This document shows, piece by piece, positions 14,893 to 28,100 of a stretch of 64,000 bases of DNA. Origin of the DNA: Aulostomus chinensis (Eukaryota; Chordata; Actinopteri; Syngnathiformes; Aulostomidae); assembly GCA_037954235.1 (NCBI GenBank), contig JBBMOA010000015.1:1809001-1873000 (forward strand). The letters run 5' to 3'. Below the pieces are notes generated by a model. The model searched no databases. It was given only the letters and a program-made list of their open reading frames with translations, and had not been told where the DNA came from. Each line of letters opens with the position of its first letter. The stretch's first letter is position 1. Position numbers and translations under genes: made by a program.

Positions 14893-15635
14893 TCATCGCT
14901 TCCAGTCAAGATTTCCAGATTAAGCCTTTGAAAAACGATTTCATATTTGAACACTTTCCATTGGGCATGCAAGAGTTTTAATTATAATTCCTTCGTGCTC
15001 AGGAAGGAGCAAACACCAGGTGTTCTTCTGTACATTTAAATTCTCGCCTGTGCTGAGAGACCAAGAACATTGAAGTCTCACTAGAAAGAGATCATTGATT
15101 TACATCATTATGCCTCCTAAGCCGTCTGCCAAGAGAACCGTGTTTGGAGGAGGAAAAAGTTGGAAAGCTCCCTGAAATGACAGTCGGGCGACTCTTATGA
15201 ACCCTGAGAGAAAAATCACTCGTCACACGGTGTTGCTGATTGTTCTTCAGACTGCTGCTGTGACTGAAGATCCACTAAAATACCAAACAGACGATTCCAT
15301 CCACATCCTTCCCCACTCGCTCGCTTTCCTTTTACACTTTCATCCTCTCCTCTCGTCACAAATGCTGCCCAGCGCATGCTGAAGCTTGGGCCAGTCACAG
15401 ATCTGTGGCTCTGAGGCTTCAACCTTCAGGGTGTTGCTTCATCTGAGGGAGTCAGAGCTGGGAGAGGACGTCAGCTCTGATCGATTTTAATGGCAGCGAG
15501 GAGGCGTTTTTCCTGATAAAGACTTTCCTGGTCTTAGGGCGGCTTTTGTTTTAAAAGTTTGCGAGCCACATTTCTACACTGTTCCACGGTGCTGAGGTGC
15601 TGAGCGCGATGGCTCGGGACAGCTGTACTCAGTTT

Positions 15636-15722
15636 CTTGGAGCTTGGCACAAATGTCCACTTGGACTCATGGATCAACTGAAAATATTTTGATGGCTGAA
15701 GGTCAAAGGTCAGGGTCTCTAC
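15636..15722 (-). repeat. Fragment of the fish dispersed repeat seen at 8.6 kb, reverse orientation
   Basis: The stretch with TTGGCACAAATGTCCACTTG, then GACTCATGGATCAACTG, then GGTCAAAGGTCA corresponds to the reverse complement of the repeat whose other copies read GACCTTGGAC...GTCATCCTCAAGTCCA at 46.1 kb. It lies in the intron before exon 1. Confidence 0.5.
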
Positions 15723-16235
15723 ACTTTGCAAAGGCATCCAACTTAAATGCTGTACCTCTAGTTTTCTTGGTGACCAAAATGTGAACAAACGCCTCGCCTG
15801 TGACGGTCACAGCGGAGGAAGAAGGTGAAAAGTAACTGGCAAGAAAGTTTCAATTTCCATGTTTTAGAAATGACACTGTGAAATCTGCGTGCTTACATTA
15901 TGAAACTTTCAAGGACTAAAGTGTCGAAGCACCACAACAAAACAATCACCGCTTATTCATGTTGTGAAAAGCAGCCTGGCAAACAAAGGAATGAGAGATG
16001 ATTGCGCAGCTAAAGAGTCCCTGTGTCTGACGCGTCCTGGGCTACCTGGCCCGCAGGTCCTGGCTCCTCCTCCTGCCGCACACCCAGGTTTTGTACTCTG
16101 GTGAGCACGAAAAATCCTCTCAGAATGTCAGTCGTGGGCCGCATGCCTGAGAAATGCTTCTCCTTTTGAGCTGCCGAAGCAGTTTGATTGAGTCTTGTGT
16201 GTTTCTTGAGTGCTTTTAGAGAGTTGCGATTCATT

Positions 16236-16260
16236 GAACCAGAACCAGAACCAGAACCAG
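16236..16260 (+). repeat. AACCAG hexanucleotide tandem repeat
   Basis: Four tandem AACCAG/GAACCA units lie about 35 bases before the acceptor of exon 1. They overlap the region where a branch point would be expected. Confidence 0.85.
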
Positions 16261-16296
16261 ACTAATGTGTGTTCTGTTCTGCTTCTCTGTGTCCAG

Positions 16297-16371
16297 CTGC
16301 CATCCAGGTGGAAATCACGCCAAACCGAGGGGAGATCAGCGTTGGGGAGTCCAAATTTTTCCTCTGTGAAG
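16297..16371 (+). CDS. ncam1: ncam1 exon 1 (classic numbering): start of Ig1
   Basis: The 75-base exon encodes [11 protein letters not shown] followed by [14 protein letters not shown]. This is the N-terminal strand of the mature protein and the first core cysteine of Ig1. The acceptor is GTGTCCAG and the donor is G|GTGAGA. It begins and ends in phase 1; the G at the end joins TG of the next exon to give Val. Human NCAM1 has [13 protein letters not shown] at the same place. The mature N-terminus probably lies at or just before this exon, because signal peptide cleavage in mammals precedes LQVDIV. A second AG at 16306-16307 could act as an alternative acceptor, but would give a different phase. 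A CA microsatellite starts nine bases after the exon. Confidence 0.95.
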
Positions 16372-16379
16372 GTGAGAGT

Positions 16380-16430
<51 letters not shown>

Positions 16431-17802
16431 CACAGTGGCGTCATTAATTGTCTGACTTTTTGACAAATGGATTGTGGGTAAGTCCCAGTCTTGCAGGTCC
16501 AGGTGAGGTGGGAGGGAGGGAGGCTCTGCTGAGCTGCTGAGACAGAAGGGTTGGTCTCCATGTTGGATGAACACTGAACGCTTAGCTTGGGTTAGAAACT
16601 CATGGTGTCACATTCAGTCCATCAGCTGTCTGATGAACAGAAACACTGTCTGAGGATGAGCTCCAGCGTTACGATGAGAATCGTAGGATCCATCTATTAT
16701 TGATCATATCTATTATGGATCATTATCTATGATAGCTTTTTTTTTAATTGAAGTAGTATATATAACTCAGCCTTAAAAGATGAACATATTTGAGTCCAGG
16801 GGGAGGTGGAGATAAGGTTGGACTTCCTCCCGCCCCCCTTCACAGTGAGAAACATGTATTTCCTTTTGTATTGTTTTTTGTTTGCTTGTATTCTTTATTT
16901 TATTGTTTACATGTTCGAAACAAAGACAATCAATTCTTCTTATTATGATATTCTGACTGCTGACCCTGTGAATTAAAGATGTTCTTGTTTGATTTGTTCA
17001 CAATATTCCTCAAATATTCCCACCCAATACGATGGAGGCGATTGTGGACTGCAAAATATTGATGAGTTGCACGAGAACAGCTTGGATCTCAAGTCACATG
17101 ACCTGAATCAGACTCCAAGACCCATCTCTGACTTTCACTCAAATTTATATATTCGACTTAATTTGTCTGATGACAGTTTCAGTTTGGATCAATCCAGTTT
17201 CACTCGTCTGCCCTTCAAAATATCATATCGTGAATAATTGAGGTTTTAAGAATATTTTGTACTGGTCAGTTACATATTTGACTTTTTTGAATTATTGTTG
17301 AAAGTCTTTATTTGTTTTTGTTATTTAGTTTTCACATCTTTTCTGATTTGCCAAACTGTATTTTTTTCCAAGCCTTCAAAATGTCATTGGACAATTTTTT
17401 GTGTTTTTTAACAAAAACTACTTCCAAATTGGCAATACATTTTTGTAAAGAGTGTTAAAAAAAAAAAGAGGAATCCTTTTTAAAAAAAAAGCAGAGATTC
17501 AGAGGAAAGGGTGTTCCTGATAGTTGGCGTTGCTGCATCCGTGTGTTTTAAAGCCTCAGAAACGTTCCTCAGTTGTGACCAACTGTCAGGCAGCGAGACA
17601 TCCAGGCTCCCTGCACTTGTTTACACCTCCGGTGTCGATCAGGTCACCTGAGGTTCCTTCCTCCTCCCGAGGCCTCGGAGGTCGGAGTCGCTGGAGTCCA
17701 GTTGTGAGTGAGTGTGAGACGGCTGCCTTGGACGGGTCTCACACTCCTACTTTTCTCTGTCAAATACAGTGAATATCATTGGCCTCAGAGCAGTGTGTGT
17801 GT

Positions 17803-17845
<43 letters not shown>

Positions 17846-20800
17846 ACCAGGAGTGGTTAAATTAAATTCAAAGAAGACACTGATAATTAACGTGCTAGTA
17901 TTTACCAGGCACAATGTCCTCAGTTATAGTTGGAGATGATGGCAGGATGTGTGCCAAACTTACAGCAGATGTGTAATGAAGGAAGCCTGGTGGTCTCCTA
18001 GTGGCCACACAGTGTAATTACAGCTCTGGTGCCTATTATGGAACACATACTGGCCTTCATGGACCACAACTCTCCCATTGTGAAAGAACCAGCTGTAAAA
18101 CATTATTTTCAGTATCACAACCCCCACGAGATGTTTAACTCAAGTTAGCTACCATTATGCTAGCAGCGACAGCAAGCATGCCTCACCGCTCGCCAGCTGT
18201 CTGTCAGCAGGTGGTCGGCGCTCAACAACAGCCCTCAGCTAATTATTCTGGAATGCGCTGCTAGCTTGGATGTCTCCGCAGTAGTTAAACATATTCTGGA
18301 TGCAGAAAGACTGCAATTATCAGCTTCTTCTCCTGCATGCACGACAGTTAATAAACTAGCGTGCAGCTTCAGTACTGCCACCAACTGGACCGGAGTGTTG
18401 AATCAGCACCCACCTGCCAGCTTGCCCTCCATGTTCTGACGCCACACGCCACCATGGGAATTTCTCATTCAAGCTGAATAGAGTCGACCTCTGTGAATTT
18501 GGAAATTGACACCTAACTCATGTCATTCCCATGAACTCACGTCTATTCTCATTTTCGCATTTACCTTGTTCGTGAGACAAACTTGCAAAATAATGACTGC
18601 TTGGTGCTCAAAACATCCTGAGAGGGAAGCCATGACATCGAAGCTCAGCCTGTATGTCCAATATCCTTGATATATCTTTTAATTTTGCCAAGTCATTTTA
18701 TTTTCCTATGCGGGAACGTGGCTTCAGCCTCCTCTTGAAAATATTGTGAATAGCTTGCAGGGATTTTCATGTTCCTGAAGAGATGAGATGGCATCAATAA
18801 ATCGCAGGGAGACTAAACTGAGTGATGTGGAAAGAAGCCTCCCGCTGACTACACTACCCACATCCTTCTGAGCAAACAGAAAAATAATGATTCCAGGTTT
18901 TCAGGAAGGAAATTTAATAGATGTTTAAATTCTTATTTCCCCACATTTTTGACACCACAAACAAACTTTTCACATCAGTGACTTCAGTAAGGTATCCTCT
19001 CAAAATGGATTCTTTATTGGCTGCATTTGCAACAGTTGTGCAGCAAAGAGTCCTACAGTATAAACCAGGATTAAGCTTTAATTGTTCAACGTCCGCTTCC
19101 CTCATCTCAGGATCAGTGGGACGTATGAATAAGGTCTGCTGTTCACACTAGCTTAAGATTGTTTACATCAGTAAATACCAGACTTGAAGCGTTCACAGTA
19201 CAAGTCTTAAACCTGGGTTGCTAGCAAGAGAGCCTACAGAGGTCATGGAGGTCATTTAAGATCATCAGAGGAAACACAAGTAGCCTGAAGCTTAGTGGTG
19301 TTCACCTTGAAATCATGTGACCCTGGTGTAGGTCCCTCGTAGGCTAACGTTAGCTTAGCACTGCTAACTGTAGCATTCAGGCTTCCAGCATCATCAGAGG
19401 GTTCATTAGTGAAGATGATCTTGATGAACTAAACCTGGAAGATCATCAACTTTTGTTCACCAGAGCTGATTTACTGATTCAATCACCACAATCACATGGA
19501 GTGATCTCATTGGCTGCTGGAAGAGGAACCAGGAGATGAGCACTTCCTGTTGGTGGAGGAACTCCTCAGCCCTGCCTCACTAAACCTGATAATGCAGAGA
19601 TATCCAGGTAGCCATTCACGTGGATCACTGGAGCTCAGCAGTCATTAGGGGAGACGTCTGGAGGCGTCCGGGAGTTCTGTGTTTGGAAGCATGAAGACAC
19701 TCGTGGTCTCTCCGCTGAGTTATCGTCTCACAGTCAAGAGAGGAGCAGTTCTTGTCGTCTCTAACAGCAGTTGGACCCCCCAGCTGATTCAGATGGCGTG
19801 ACTAGATGTCTCTAATGTGATGAGGTCATCATTGTTTCAGATCGTCTATCATTTGAAGTGACTTCAAAACAGAACAATGGGAGCTGCTGATGTCATCAAT
19901 CATTTCTACTTCCTCATTGATTGACTGATGTTTCTCTGTTTTAGTGGTGGGGGATGTTAAAGACATAGACTGGTACGCCCCCAGCGGAGAGAAGATCCTC
20001 TCGAGCAGGCCCGACATCTTCGTGAGCCGCAATGATGAAACCTCTTCTACCCTCACCATCTACCACGCCAGCATGGACAGCGCTGGCATCTACAAGTGTG
20101 TCGCCAAGAACGCCGACGCGGAGGCCCAGGCCACGGTCCAAGTCAAGATCTTCCGTGAGTACCAGGCTTTTCAAGCTGTGTGGTGTTTGCACCGCAGCAA
20201 TGTCCTTGCAGTCGGAACAAAGTGCCAGCAGGTTGTTTTCTAAATTTGGCTTTTGTGTTTAGAGTATTTGAACTCTCATACTCACCACACACAGGTGAGT
20301 ACTTTGTGTTTAGAGTATTTGAACTCTCATACTCACCACACACAGGTGAGTACTTTGTGTTTAGAGTATTTGAACTCTCATACTCACCACACACAGGTGA
20401 GTACTTTGTCCCTCCTGCATTTTTGTGACTCCAGAATGCAGAAAGAGCCAGCTGTGTACATCAAGCTTGAACCTCATGGAGAAGACGGCTAACAGCGGCA
20501 AAACTGTCCAAAAACATCCATTTTCAAAACATGCTCAGTCATTCACGAGCTCTGATTTGAGTTCAGACCAAACTAGAGTGCCTCCAAGTTGTCTCTCTCT
20601 GGATTCTAGAGTCACAAAGAACAGATGCAGAAGTGAAAAAATATCTTTGTGAGGTCAAAACCTCAAAACAGGGTGAAGTATTCCTTTAACTTCACTTCCT
20701 CGCATAGTAACTGAAGGAGTCCAACTGCTGTCCTGATCCGTCGATAATCAGCTGTCAAATCTGTTGGAATGCAGTTTTTATATTTTGTCTGATAGTAAAG

Positions 20801-23800
20801 AAGTTTTTTGAAATGTTTCCCCACAGAAAAGATCACCTTCCAGAACGTTCCCAGCCCCCAGGAGTTCAATGAGGGTGACGATGCTGATATCATCTGCGAT
20901 GTGGTCAGTTCACCTCCGCCCTCCGTCATCTGGAAGCAGAAGGGGGCCCGCATCCAGTTTGAAAAAGACGGTAAGTCAGTTTGACAAAAATGTTCCCATC
21001 CCACCCCTCAACTCCCCGAGCGCATCGGATGCCCATCGCTGAGCTACAAAGCCATGCATTCCTGGCAGGGAACAAGTTTCAGGCTGCAGACATGATGGAC
21101 GAACATGAAAACTGTTTGGTCAGCAAAAAACTGGTGAGAAAAGATGTCAAAGGGGAGATAAGAATAAGATCCACAAATAGAAGGAGAGCGATTCTGGATG
21201 CAGAAAGAAATAAAACCACCTTCAGTGTATCATTGGAGATGCAGATGATTGATCTCAGCGCAGGAATGAGTCCTAAAACCCCAGCATAAGTTCAGGGTTC
21301 CCTTCCCCTCAAATCAACGGCTTTTTGGTTAAACGCTTGTCATAAATCCGTGGAGAAAATTAGCTCAAGATGTTTTCACAGTAAGTTTTACAACTTAAAA
21401 TCCATCCATCCGTCCATCCCTCCCTCCATCCATCCATGTTCTCCCTCTTCTCCAGTTGAGGGTGGTGGGGGTGGAGCCTATCCCAGCAGCCTTCCCCCTG
21501 GACAGGTCACCAGTCCATGGCAGGGCCAACACATAGAGACAGACAACCATTGGCTCTCCCAGCCACGCCTACGGTCAATTTAGAGTCTGGATTAACCTGG
21601 TCCCTCTTGATGTCTTTGGACTGTGGAGGAAGCTGGAGTACCAGAGAGAACCCAGCAGGAACAGGGAGAACATGGAGACTCACCCAGAAAGACCCCGTGC
21701 TGCAGCCGGGGCTCCACCCACAACCTTCTTGCTGGGGGGCCACAGTGAGGACCACTGCTCCACCGGGCTGCCACAACCTAAAATACATCACTTAATATCG
21801 ATGTCATGATTTTTTTAAGGTGTGTAGGTTCATTTAAAAAAGGGCAGCTGCTAACAAGTGGCTGAACACGATTCCAGAGGCTGCAGAAATATTAACACAC
21901 CGAAGTGTGAAGCTTGTTGTCATGACGTTGAAGTCACATGACTGTGGTGTTCGTTCATTGGCTAACATTAACTTCTGACGTGAAGCAATTGCATTAATGT
22001 TTCAAATTTGTCCAAAAAAAGGGCCGTGGCATCTGTCACGTGATAAACTGTTAGCTTAGGCTAAAATGCTGTATAATGTCACTTCAAATCCTCTCTGCCT
22101 TCAGGCTGGATGAAGGATCTGGGAAGTTTTGCAGCTCTCTCATTCATGGAGGTCAGGAACTGTAAGCAGCTCTGATTTTCAGCAATTACTTTGGGTTCTG
22201 ATGGTGAGTCACAGTCGGTGCAGGAAAACAAAAACAACAAAAGGTGCAGAGAAACTTGTCAACCCACCCATGCATTATAATCCTTTTCTCCAGCGTGGAG
22301 CCGTATTTTCATTATGATCCAAACAAGCGTTGCCTTGCCAGTAAACATGCTTGGGAGTTATGAGGCGTGACTGTAAGGAGGTTATGTAGCTCTGGGAGGA
22401 CCTGTGCGCTTCTAAAATAAAAACACTTTGACTCCAAAGTCAATATTGGAATCCGCCGTGGTTGCTGATGGAGGCAGCTGTAACGGAACCACATTCTAAC
22501 TTCGGCCACTCCTGGACAGTAATAAGATAACGGCGTCAGTCCGGGGCAGCCCTGCTTCAGCTGGACCTTCATACGCTGCCGGAGGACGGAGTCGGACGCC
22601 GGGCCAGGGATGGGTCGTGTTTAAGGGCCGAGCCGGGCCTATCTTCACCTCACAGTAACCTCTTCCTCGGAAGCCGCTGGAGGGCCTGGAGTCACCACAG
22701 TGTTGCGCTAGGCCGGCCTTATTCTTGGACTCGCTTCAAGGAATGTGTTTTTCTCTGCGCTAACCACTAATTCCAACTGACTGTGAAAACTGCATGTGAT
22801 TTTTTTCCCCAAGCAGCAGTTGACCAGCCTGTTACATTGTAAAGTGCGTTAATGGAACACGGATTAAGATCTGACTGATGCAGAGTAGAGTTCTTCTTAT
22901 TGAAATAGTTTCACTGAGACTGAACTTTTCAGTTCAAAGTACAGTGAGCATTCTTTACTGCATAGTACTTCAGAATGAAATACAATGTTTGGGGGGAAAA
23001 AAAAGCTTGAAATTCTTACTACAGGGAAGAAAAGTACATCTACTTGCTTTCAGTCAATGACAAGTGTGAAGCTATGGTACTGGTGGTTGCCTGCGTGGAA
23101 ATTTAACCGATTGCGTTGAACTCAGTCTAAACAGCTGCATAGATTTCTCGTGTAGTTAATTTACAGTGAGAGGGCCTTGTAGTGGTGTCTAGCTAGACCC
23201 AAAAGGAGTATCTGGCCATCAAAGTACTCACAAATAGGAGTCTTGAGCTCATGAGGATGTTTTCTCCCCCCTGCATCACTTCTCTGTGACCCCAGAGTGC
23301 AGAAAGAGCCGGCCATGTTGAGTCTGCGTAACGGACGCACGCACAGCACTCATGTTAAAATGCAGTTGCTAACAGCTAGCGTTATACAGAGGGAGCTCGT
23401 TCAACTTGTATAATGTCTCTTTGGGACCTACATTCCCTTAAACACAACCTTCCTGACCAACACAGACAGCAGCAAAATTTTAATGAAAATAAAGAATAAA
23501 TTGCAGAATCATCCAACAGAAAATTCCCATCGATCTTCATCGAGAGTCGGGGATTAATAGGGTGACATGAATCAGACAAAACATCTACAGACAGAAATCA
23601 TGAATTGAATCAGTCCAGTGAAACCAGCTTGAGAGGATTCTGAGAATCCTTCCCCTGATTCCAGGCAGATGCAGCACCAGACTCAAATGGCCTTTTTCCA
23701 GTTCGTCCCAGGACTTGGGAACCAGCAGGTGATACGGTTCTACTTGGGCTCTCTTGGTCGTCATCTTCTCTGATATGATCTCTGTTCTGAGGCAGCCACT

Positions 23801-25065
23801 TGCTGTTGAAAGCGTTGCTGTAAGCCAGCAGCAGACTTGTGCCAGTCGTCTCAATCCCATGGTGCGGGAGCAGTAGGCGATGGGAGTGAAGTGGTTTGAC
23901 CAAGTGCTGGATGGATTTCCTCAGACACACCTTGCTTCAGTTATGTCCCACCATGTGTTTATGGCGGCTTTAATTAGAGGAGCAACAGTGTGTTCGGCTG
24001 GAATGTGTCTGGTGAGGCCGGCGTGTCGTGCATGGCTCTCTGCCTCTCCAACCACTCGCTTGATTACCAGGGATAATTGGGTCTTTGCACTCAAAGCTCA
24101 ACTTCCTGCCACAGCATTTAAGTGAGGTATTTAAATTTTAAAATGCTCCATTTTAACTTTTCGCTGCCTTCAAGTGTAACAGATTGAAGGATATATTCCT
24201 AATTAATTTCACTATCTACTCAGGCGCTTTTGGACTTTTACTCCTTCGTTGGTATTAAGAGTGTGGTGCATAAACATGAACCTCTTTCGGATTATTATGA
24301 TCCAATGAAAAGATTTAATTCCTGATTGTACATTTTTGTGGCCCATGTGATGTCACAGCCTTGTTTAGGGGTGGCCAATACAGACATTGCATCCTTGAGT
24401 TTATCTTTTACCCCTAACGGGAGAAATGCACAGAGATACACATCTTTTAATCAGAAGAACATTTTGTAATACGTTCTGAAATTGTAATATGTGATCATAT
24501 TGAACCACCATGTTTAAGAATCTCAGTCTAACAACACACTGGACACCTCTCCAAGTACAGTCACTGAATCCTCAGACGTACGTGTGAGTCGTCCTATATT
24601 AAGAACTCCTGCTCTCTGCTTGTGTTTCCTGTGTCAGTGCGGTTTAATTACATGCCAAACGGCCTGCGGATCCGCAGCATCAAGAAGACGGATGAGGGCA
24701 TGTACAACTGCGAGGCTCGTGTCATGACCCGCGGAGAAATCGACTTCAGGATGATCAAGGTCGTCGTTAACGGTAATTCCACCCCTGATGACCCTCAGAG
24801 ATTCGCCTTTTAATATTCAAGTTTGTCTCACGTCAGGTGATGAATTCATCCGTCTCCGACGACAACTGGCCGACTTTTCTTCTGTGCACTGCAAATATAA
24901 AATGTTCCTGGTAGAATTTCAGTTTTGGAAAATCTGAAGTGTGACGAGAGATGTTCAATACGGTCATCAGCAACAGCGCTGCAGGTTATAAAATCACCGC
25001 TCTGAACGCATAACCCTGTGTCATCTCTCTCCCTGTCTCCCTCTCCCTCTCCCTCTCTCTCTCTT

Positions 25066-25142
<77 letters not shown>

Positions 25143-28100
25143 GCTTCCCACCATCCGTGCTCGACAGTCGGAGGTCAACGCCACAGCCGACATCGGTAGC
25201 TCGGCTTTGCTGGCCTGTGATGCCGACGGATTCCCTGAACCCACCGTCACCTGGGCTTAGTACGTCCCCCCTCCCCGCCGGCCGTCTCTCGCCTGTTCTG
25301 ATGCGTAGAATCCCATCACAGATCTGCCACTTGTTCAGTCTCTGGGTCTTCTTCAATCCACTTAACATCAGGGGAGGAATAATTTGAACAAAAACAGACT
25401 CTCTTCTTAAAATGAGTTAGTTGAAAGAAAATGTTACGAATCTTACTTTTGTGATTCATTTTCTTTTTTTCAAGCAGGAATGTCAAAGGTGTGCAGGTTT
25501 TAGACTCTCAGACATCAGCAGGAGTTGATGCTTTTGCTGGATCACTTTTAGAGGCTTTGATGCTGTTGGACGGATAAAAGAGGAGAGTCCAACACTTGAA
25601 TTCATCAACTCATTGTGAAAATAATGAAAAGGAAGAACAGGTATAAACAGCCTGACGTGAATGAAACACGGGCGAGTCACAGGTGCTTCTTCTTGGTCCT
25701 CCTGACCCTCCCAGCGCTTGCAGCACTTTTGAAACACTTTTAGGACCTTGATGTCGCATTGAGCTATGAACAATTTCGCCTTGCATGTGCTTGACTCACA
25801 AAGTGAGAGAAATGTGTTTGCACGATTGTAACAAGTGCAGATGGCTTTTCTGCGAGTTTTCCTGCTGCTGCCACTCTGCACATGCCAGTTACAGTGCGAG
25901 CGTTCTCATGTCAGCACGCCATGTATCCATGTGCTGACTGTTTCTGAACGCACCGGCAGATACAGTGACATCTTAATGCAAGCAGTCAGTGCGTAATATA
26001 ACAAGCTACTACTACAGTGTCTGCAGAGTAGTTCCCGTTGTGAGTACTACATTTGGCTATCAGCAAATATTCTAAATTCAAATGTACACAAAAACTGAAC
26101 AGGATGTGAATGTTGTGTGAATGAATATTTGAACGCAGCTGAAGGTAAGTTTAGGAACGCAGTTCTGCTAAAAACTGTTGAGTTACTTAACAAATTTGCC
26201 TTTGGATTAATAAGAAGAATAACAGGTCAGTGGTTTTGACGTCCTGCTGTAAATGAACTACAATCATTTACCTAGAGCCTTCAAGGAAAAGAACAAGGTG
26301 CTTCCTACAAAAGACTGGAAGGTAAAATATGGCACTCTGGTATGTAATGATCAGATCCCGGTGTACCGACCGATGTCCAGTTGTCACACAGTTGTTGTCA
26401 TTGGATTTAAAGGTTCGAGTTAGTAACTTTAATAGCTGTAAACTCTGAAAATGTGATGAACAGATGATGTTGTCTTTTTCTAAGCTGCCAATCTCAACAA
26501 TCAAGTCACTTGATAAACATGAAATATCAAGAGACAGTTTAGAAAAGTTGCATTAATACCCAACAGCATTTATCTCCTTTGGATAAGACATTTTTTGGGA
26601 GATAATTGCTGCTCACAGCTGTTTTCTGCTGCAGCGAGTCTCGTACGTGTGATGTGGGCGTCGGGGCTGATAAAGATGCCTCAGCCAGAAGTGTTGAGAC
26701 AGACAACCAGAAAACATGAGAACTTGTTCTGGTTTCCTGAGGCTGCAGGCGGAGCTGTCACTCACTCTGCCTGGAAATGGCTTCAGGAGCGCTGCTACCG
26801 CAAACACCCGCATGGGTCTGGGTCTAAAAACAGGATTCTAACATCTGATGGAAGCTTCTTACTCTCAAGAGTGAATTACACGTGTGTCACCATCACGCTG
26901 GTGCACGGCTGTCTTCAAAGATCAGATGGAGATGGTGTAGAAATGAACGAGCGGAAATGCATCGAGCGCTGGAAGTTCTGCAGCAACTCACTCCTTCCCC
27001 GCAGGCCGGGCCATTGACTTGAGCCACTGTCAGATGTATTTATTCAGCGCCAAATCACAACAAAGGTGACAGACTGGATTTGTTTATTTTACTCTAAGCT
27101 TTGCGGCGTCTCCTCATTCACGCACACAAGCACCATCATCAGGAGCAATCAGGCTTCAGTACTTTGCTCAAGGACACTTTGATACGGTCACAGGGGAAGT
27201 GAGGATCAAACCAGCGACCTGTCCGTCGTTATTGGACAGCCACCCATCGCAACTCTGAACAAATCGAGCAGCTCTAGAACCGTGTTCTTCCAAGAGATTC
27301 GTCCCCCAAGTAGCCTTTCAAGTCCTCGTGAGGGGGTGTCTTGACCTCACAAACGTGTGGTTCTTTCCTGCATTGCTTCCTTTAAGTCTCCAGAATGCAG
27401 AACGAGCCCACCACGAATAACAACAGCATTCTGGAGTCAGGAGGGTGTAACACAGGAAGGAGAAAACATCTCGGTGAGTTCAGGACACCCATTAGTGAGT
27501 ACTTGAAAGCAAAATACACTTTTTTTTGGTGAAGTATTACTTTTGTATTAAGTTTAAGGAGAAACAGTAATTGCTCACTAGCAGCGGTGAGAGTCCTCGA
27601 GCAGTCCCGTCTCCATGGCATCGGGCCGGCGGCGGCGACCAGCTGGGTTGAGAGATGATGAGCATAGAAAAAGACAGCAATGAATCAAACTTAAGAGAGA
27701 TGAGGGGTGAATGACACGTGTGGACATGTTGGAGACCTCCAGTGCTTTTCCTCAAGTTTTGGCGTGCTGATGTGGAACTGCTTTGCCTTTTTCAGTAACA
27801 ACATCGTCCTTGAGACGGGTGATAAGTACAGCCTGAACGAGGACGGCTCTGAATTGGTCATAAAAGACGTCGTAAAGGTGGATGAAGGAGATTACACTTG
27901 CATCGCCAAGAACAAGGCAGGAGAGAAGATGGAGGAAGTCAGCCTGAACGTGTTTGGTAAGAGAAGTCATTTCGCTGACAGCAGCAGAAAGAACACCAGC
28001 TGTTTTTCTCTCGCTGGCCTTTTCGTCTTTATGTATTGACATTTACTGTACACGCCGCCTGGTTTCCCCCGGCTGAGCCGAAAGAGCGGCAAGAATACAG

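Larger units (their letters stand above)
1..16296 (+). other. ncam1: ncam1 intron before the first visible exon (partial, non-coding)
   Basis: I find no exon-like coding sequence here. The open frames are short and match no family I know. NCAM1 genes have a very long first intron after the signal-peptide exon, so this is most simply the 3' part of that intron. It contains several small repeats listed separately: a GGA/GGC run, a CA repeat, a GGCCC run, a poly-A tract and fragments of fish dispersed repeats. I did not find a signal-peptide exon; one hidden here cannot be excluded. Confidence 0.7.

Noticed and set aside
1..16296. Signal-peptide exon of ncam1
   Set aside because: I looked for a short Met-starting hydrophobic read ending in phase 1 at a GT donor and found none convincing. 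It is probably upstream of the window.
16128..16574. Open frame of 148 codons on the minus strand
   Set aside because: It passes through the AC microsatellite and exon 1 antisense, has low-complexity Cys-Val runs, and shows no recognisable domain.
20252..20409. CRISPR-like direct repeats
   Set aside because: The three 51-bp units are head to tail without unique spacers, in a eukaryotic intron. This is a minisatellite.
24846..25250. Open frame of 134 codons on the minus strand with a long Arg-Glu run
   Set aside because: It is produced by the CT microsatellite and overlaps exon 5 on the other strand.
26595..27014. Open frame of 140 codons on the plus strand within intron 5
   Set aside because: There is no similarity to NCAM or another family I know, and no fitting splice phase with exons 5 and 6.
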